Below are positions 59,037 through 64,000 of a stretch of 64,000 nt of DNA, in pieces; the stretch's first letter is position 1; each line of letters opens with the position of its first letter. The notes beneath the pieces were generated by a model. That model did no database searches. It was not told the origin of the DNA and saw nothing but the letters and a program-made list of their open reading frames with translations. Source of the stretch: Anticarsia gemmatalis (Eukaryota > Arthropoda > Insecta > Lepidoptera > Erebidae). Made by a program: the position numbers and the translations under genes. The DNA lies in assembly GCF_050436995.1 (NCBI RefSeq), contig NC_134758.1, positions 2,790,001 through 2,854,000 of the forward strand, read 5' to 3'.

Positions 59037-59220
59037 CATGATAGAAATTAATATAACCTGAATGTATAATCGGATCGGGCTGGAGTTTGTCATGCGGGTA
59101 GATGTTATGACGTAGGCATATGCTAAGAAAGGATTTTGATATATTCTACCCCCTACGGGATAAAATAAGGATGAAAGTTTATATGAAAAATCTGTCCTTA
59201 TTAACAAACCGCGCGGACAA
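59037..59220 (+). mobile_element. Diverged Helitron-like element, second type
   Basis: CGGATCGGGCTGGAGTTTG, ATGACGTAGGC, TTCTACCCCC and GGGATAAAATAAGGATG follow the same order as 55216-55425. The terminal hairpin is eroded to CCGCGCGGACAAAGG. Confidence 0.45.
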
Positions 59221-60959
59221 AGGATGAACTACCAGATTTGGCTCTTTACCCGATTACCAGAATCAAGAGTCAATCGGAAAATATAGCCACAGATACTTCT
59301 GTGGATATATTTTACTCTGACTACCATGAACATTAGACTGCCACGATCTTTGCATACAATTATAACTTATCGAACACAGACTCGCCATTGCACGTGCTGC
59401 CCAATATCGTCTTTTATAAAAAACATTGCTGATAAAATTTGTGTGCATTTTATGGTATCCTAGTTTCCAAATATATTCTGAAGCAATTCAATAAATTCTG
59501 TTCCTCATTCAAATTAACCGACTAATCAAATACCCAAGTTGTATAATTTATTCCGAGCTTAGCTTATCAATGGAATGCGAAACTTGCAGTCATTACAAAC
59601 TTTAACTTTTTTAGTTTACTCGTTTGCCAATTTCCTTTCCTAATAAACTAGTGGTTTCTTATTATATATTAATCTATAGAAAGCCTGCAACGCCGTTAGT
59701 AATCTGCTTGTTCAAGCATTTTGTTTAACAAATATTAAAACCGACTGCGAATGAAGGCTCATTGTTTTCTGAATCCCGAGTTATTTTCAATGAAAATTCT
59801 TTGATTATTTTATCGTGGAATTCTTTTGTTCAGCTAGTTTATTTTTTTATAGAGTGATTAAAAATATGATGCGAGTATTGAATAAGGATTGTGAATGGAA
59901 GTGGAAATGGGATAGTATTTTTTAATATTGCATTATTATTGTAGGTCCATAGTGCTTAATAGCGCGCTATAAAATAATGTAATGGTTAGTCTCAATATAA
60001 TAAGTTATCACACACATTTCATTTAGTGTAGAAAAACGTATTTTTGAATTCTGATGACGAAGGGTTCTAATATAATCGAGAGATTTGCTTCTTGTCTACC
60101 AGGTTCAGCGATACAGCACATTAAAATTGTCTTTAAATCTTTGGAAGCATGGAAAATACACAGGTCTTACTAATCCAATTTCTTGCAAAATAATTTCTAC
60201 CGTAGAAATGTCATTCTGAACTTTTCACCTAACTTTAAAGCTACATCTATACGACTGTTAGACCAATGCCAGCCATATTATTGACATAGAACTCAGTAAC
60301 AATTTCCAATATCCTGTCTCGACGATATCGAAACGTCGTCGCGGGGAAGTCCGACATTTTGTAAGATATTGCTCACTTTTAACTGTATATTTTATTGGAT
60401 ATTTTATTCACAATTTTCAGCTGACTCCGGTCTTAAATACTTTTGTATTTGAGACTTTTCAGTATACCATCTTGGCTGCAAGCAACACGTTTGTTGTTTA
60501 CAAAGTTTATTAGGCATATTGAAAAAAGAAAGTATTGTATTAATTTATATACCATACATATTTTGTTTTCTTTCTTTTTAAAGGTGTTCATACATATATT
60601 AATTTATAAATATACCTTAGTTTATAGTGATATCAATGAAACAGATCGAGTTCTTGAGAGATTTACAAGTCTACAAACTACACAATTCTATCTTCATAAG
60701 GCGAAGGCCGAGAATGAAGCAACCTTTCCTTCACATATTAAATATTATGAAACCAGTTAACCATCATCTTCGTTTCAATAAAAGCTTAAAGGAAAAACCG
60801 CTCTATTAGCATAATTTCTACAATTTCATCCAAGCGACCTACAAATTCATATCGCATCAAACCGACACTAGCATGAAATGAAACCGCTAACTTATTATAT
60901 CCAAAATGAAATAGAACTAACAGCTTCTGAAATGGAATAAAGCACACGCTAGTTTCTCG
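59221..60959. other. No recognised feature
   Basis: AT-rich. The longest frame (60443-60760) starts at TTG and has no domain. Confidence 0.35.
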
Positions 60960-61314
60960 TCTACACTGATATTATAAATGAGAAAATTCGCATGTCTGGA
61001 TAGATATTTGTACCTTAAACGCGTCAAAATTATACCCGCTTGCTATCAAAATCTATCAACATCTTATTACTCATAATATAATACATTTTTACAGATGATG
61101 AATTTGTGTTGCCTGTACAACAACAGGTATTAAAAAAACAGAAGAATATTGATGTTTACGGGGGTTTCCCCATGCAGCAAACGTGATTTTTTTACCTTAT
61201 AAATTATAATGGTACGATTTATGCGAGTCCAACTCCCATCGGTTTTTTGTAACATAAGATAATATTTACCTAGAAATATCTTTGCACGCGGCCGAAGTCG
61301 CGGGTAAAATCTAG
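60960..61314 (+). mobile_element. Helitron-like element
   Basis: The 5' end TCTACACTGATATTATAAAT and the 3' end CGCGGCCGAAGTCGCGGGTA and AAAT then CTAG (61311-61314) before a T. The CGCG/CGCG stem precedes CTAG by about 9 nt. It is 355 bp and non-coding. Confidence 0.7.
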
Positions 61315-64000
61315 TAAGAATATTTTCTAACAAGAAAAGTAAATGGAATGCAATCAGACAATACTGAACTAAGTGTTTCTTTTAAAAATCGACAGCACTT
61401 TGGATTGGATCCAAGAATACTGTAACTAATGTACTGACACTATCCGGACTCAAGATGGTTGCTTTTTGAAGATTTTATCGATATAAGCACGGAAACTTTC
61501 GTGATCCTTTCACGATTTTGATTGTAACTTGTATTATTTGATTATCGAAACATGTTTTAAGAGCCATCGTTGATAGTGTGAATATGTACCGAATTATTAT
61601 TTTCATTTTTAGTCGGTTATTATTTGTAAAAGAGGTAAGCTTGTAAGCTTATTAGATAATTGACATAGTATTAAAACGGGCTAATAAGATGTTAAATCCC
61701 AGTTAGCTGTTCCGACCTCTTCCTGCTACTTCAAATTCGTTAAAGTGATTTCAAAAGCTGGCTGTGAATTCATATTAATTTTAATTGCTTGACAAGACTA
61801 TGACACAAGAAATATTTTAAAACCAAAGTTATAGAACTAACTTATTACTCTCTTACTGAGACTACTTACAAAACACCTTGAATCCATATTCTAGTAAGAT
61901 TGTATTCTATTAAATAATAATCAAGTCGTATTACATCAAGAAAACCTAGTAATACTATTAAAATGTCTATAGTTCATCACAGCCGTCTGTTTTTAACTTA
62001 GTACAAGTAAATTGGCAAATTCTGTTTCGCAGTTATATGTAGGTAACTAATTTAGTTAGCGAAACAATAAATTAATTAGTTAAAGGCCTACTTATATTTG
62101 CAAGCGCGGTGTATAATCAAATTAGTGTGTCATTAGATTATTACTGAAATTAACTTGCTGCTTTGCAATTAAAGTGTAATTGAATTGTTATGAATAGTGA
62201 TGAAGCTGTTATTGGTAAATCGCTTTTAATAAATTACTTTTTAGGAACAAACAGATAATTAGAGGTCGTTTCAATTATGACTATTACTTAATGGCTTCCG
62301 TACTGCAGCAATATTTGTTTGCCACGACCTTCCTGTTTTTTAATTCGTTTTTTTACAAACAACTTAACTACAATTATTGTAAACCTAATCTAGTAAAAGT
62401 ATAGGTCCCTAAATCTCAACTCGTGCGATTTATTTGATTATTCATAAATTTCTATAGATACGACAATGCCCTCAAATAATTAATCAAATATTTCAAAGCC
62501 GTAACATATTTTTTTGCCAGAAAACATATTTAAAAATATAATGCTAGTATGAGTACGTCTCGTAGAGCAAAAATACCACTTACTTGCTTAATTTTATTTT
62601 TTATGTTTTCGGGAACTATACAAAGAATGTGAGTTCTACATTTCCACTAGACTAACACCACAAATTGACCACTAGTACTAAAATATGTTAAAATAAACAT
62701 GGCTAACTGGACTCAGTCACTCGTGAAGATTTATTCCCGCCGGAATACGAGTGCGGTTCATTTTAACCATAATTTATGTGACGCTCCGAGGCTGAATACA
62801 ATTCTGATAAGTTTTTGTTCTTGAGATGTTGAAAGAATTAGTATTACTTAGGTTTTAGTCTAATTATGTTTTGGTACTTTAGCTCTCATATCCAAAAATA
62901 AGGGGCAATTCATTCATAATATTAAAAAATACATTATGGCGTATTTCGTACACCTCTGCTTTCACTTTCGGGAATCACAGGCGTTGGTATTCTTAACGTA
63001 TATATTTTTATTTGCTGTGTTTTGTTGTAATTTTGTAACCTGTCTGGTCACAAATCATTTTTATATGTAAGTTGCAATGGTATATCCTATGTTTTAGACA
63101 GTAAATAAAAAAATAACATGTAAGTATTTATATAATACGTAAATGCCAATCAGGATTAAGATAGGTTAATCTTAAAATGAATCTCAAAGTTTTTCACTGT
63201 TCCCAATATATGGCACTACATTCTAATAAAAAAACGGAGTCACTTATATGTGTCTATCACTACAAAAGAAACACACTATTAAAAAGTATTTAATCATAAA
63301 GTCCAGTTGAAAGTAATTATTACCCTTCATTAAAAAGTTTAGTGCTATTCCTGAAATAATTATAAAGTTCTCTACATTTTTACCGTGAAAGGGCTACGTT
63401 ATCATTTTAATGGCTCATTATAGTACAAAGAGTTTTTTATATAAAGTATTTTATTGTTAGTCTTCGTTAACTAGAGGATTTTTTATTCTTAAAGCGTCCC
63501 AAATGATTATAGTTTTAGAAAAAATGCCAGAATAAATAATAAAATCGCGAAATTTTGAACTTTTGCCACATTCACGTCGTACATATAAATTATAAGAGAT
63601 ACATAATATACCTACTTAAATTAATTATATTATCCTTGCTAAAGTCTAAGAGGATAATAAATATATTTTTTTCGTAATACAGGCTGTTGACTGTAAATAC
63701 TTGTGCCTAGCAGATATCACTTTAAAACTTGAAACAAATAAAATGTTTAAAATGATACTCAATAGTCAATTTATCTTTTATCAAACAAAACAATAAGTCT
63801 ATTTATAACCGAAATCTCATAAACATTTACATATCTTCCAAAACAACACCTAAAAAGTTCACTGAAGTTTTCATTCACGCCTGTTTCATGTCCCGCGCAT
63901 AATTACTCCGCTTTTCACGGAAACCAGACTGAAATGCGGTGCGGCCATTGTATCGCTTTTATTGCCTACAATTTCAACATTTTATATACCTTTTTAAAAA
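61315..64000. other. AT-rich gene desert to the window end
   Basis: No supported gene or recognised repeat. Confidence 0.35.

Noticed and set aside
1..64000. CRISPR array, prokaryotic operon or integrated virus
   Set aside because: There are no regularly spaced repeats, no clustered co-directional genes and no viral proteins. All evidence is of an insect nuclear genome.

Overview
This window reads as nuclear DNA of a moth, most likely a noctuid-type lepidopteran. It is strongly AT-rich and gene-poor, with eukaryotic splice signals, an insect neuropeptide receptor, and dispersed repeats that I recognise as lepidopteran: tRNA-headed SINEs, 5S rRNA-headed SINEs, and short Helitron-like elements ending in a hairpin plus CTAG. 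The species call is inference from these repeats, not from a search.

Only two protein-coding genes are well supported. The first is a single-exon NAD-dependent epimerase/dehydratase gene (14456-15415, plus strand). Its protein looks like bacterial D-erythronate dehydrogenase and is a candidate for ancient transfer from bacteria. It has a compact TATA-less promoter signature, and its poly(A) signal overlaps its stop codon. The second is a short neuropeptide F receptor-like class A GPCR (coding 28336-29652, minus strand) with all seven membrane segments in one exon. Good splice sites lie just before the start codon and just after the stop codon, so both UTRs are probably spliced. A possible distal promoter and first exon lie near 38.9-39.2 kb. 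That would give a leader intron of about 9 kb and make 27-39 kb one locus.

Layout. 0-14 kb: repeats (a tRNA SINE, Helitron-like elements, a decayed LINE 3' end, a foldback) and no gene. 14.4-15.5 kb: the dehydrogenase. 15.5-27 kb: a 5S-type SINE at 17 kb, a truncated SINE at 22.3 kb, otherwise AT-rich DNA with nothing recognised. 27-39 kb: the receptor locus, whose putative leader intron holds a Helitron with three internal 174-bp tandem units, one interrupted by another repeat. 40-49 kb: a perfect RFX X-box, several SINEs including one nested in another repeat and one with a perfect 19-bp target duplication, and two foldback or MITE-like palindromes. 49-64 kb: one uncertain 107-codon reading frame, a striking 491-bp foldback element with 95-nt terminal arms and GC-rich internal hairpins (53159-53649), and more Helitron-like remnants.

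The two genes have no evident functional link. The most unusual items are the 53-kb foldback element, the bacterial-type dehydrogenase, and the modular 5S-derived SINEs, where two different tails share a related body.
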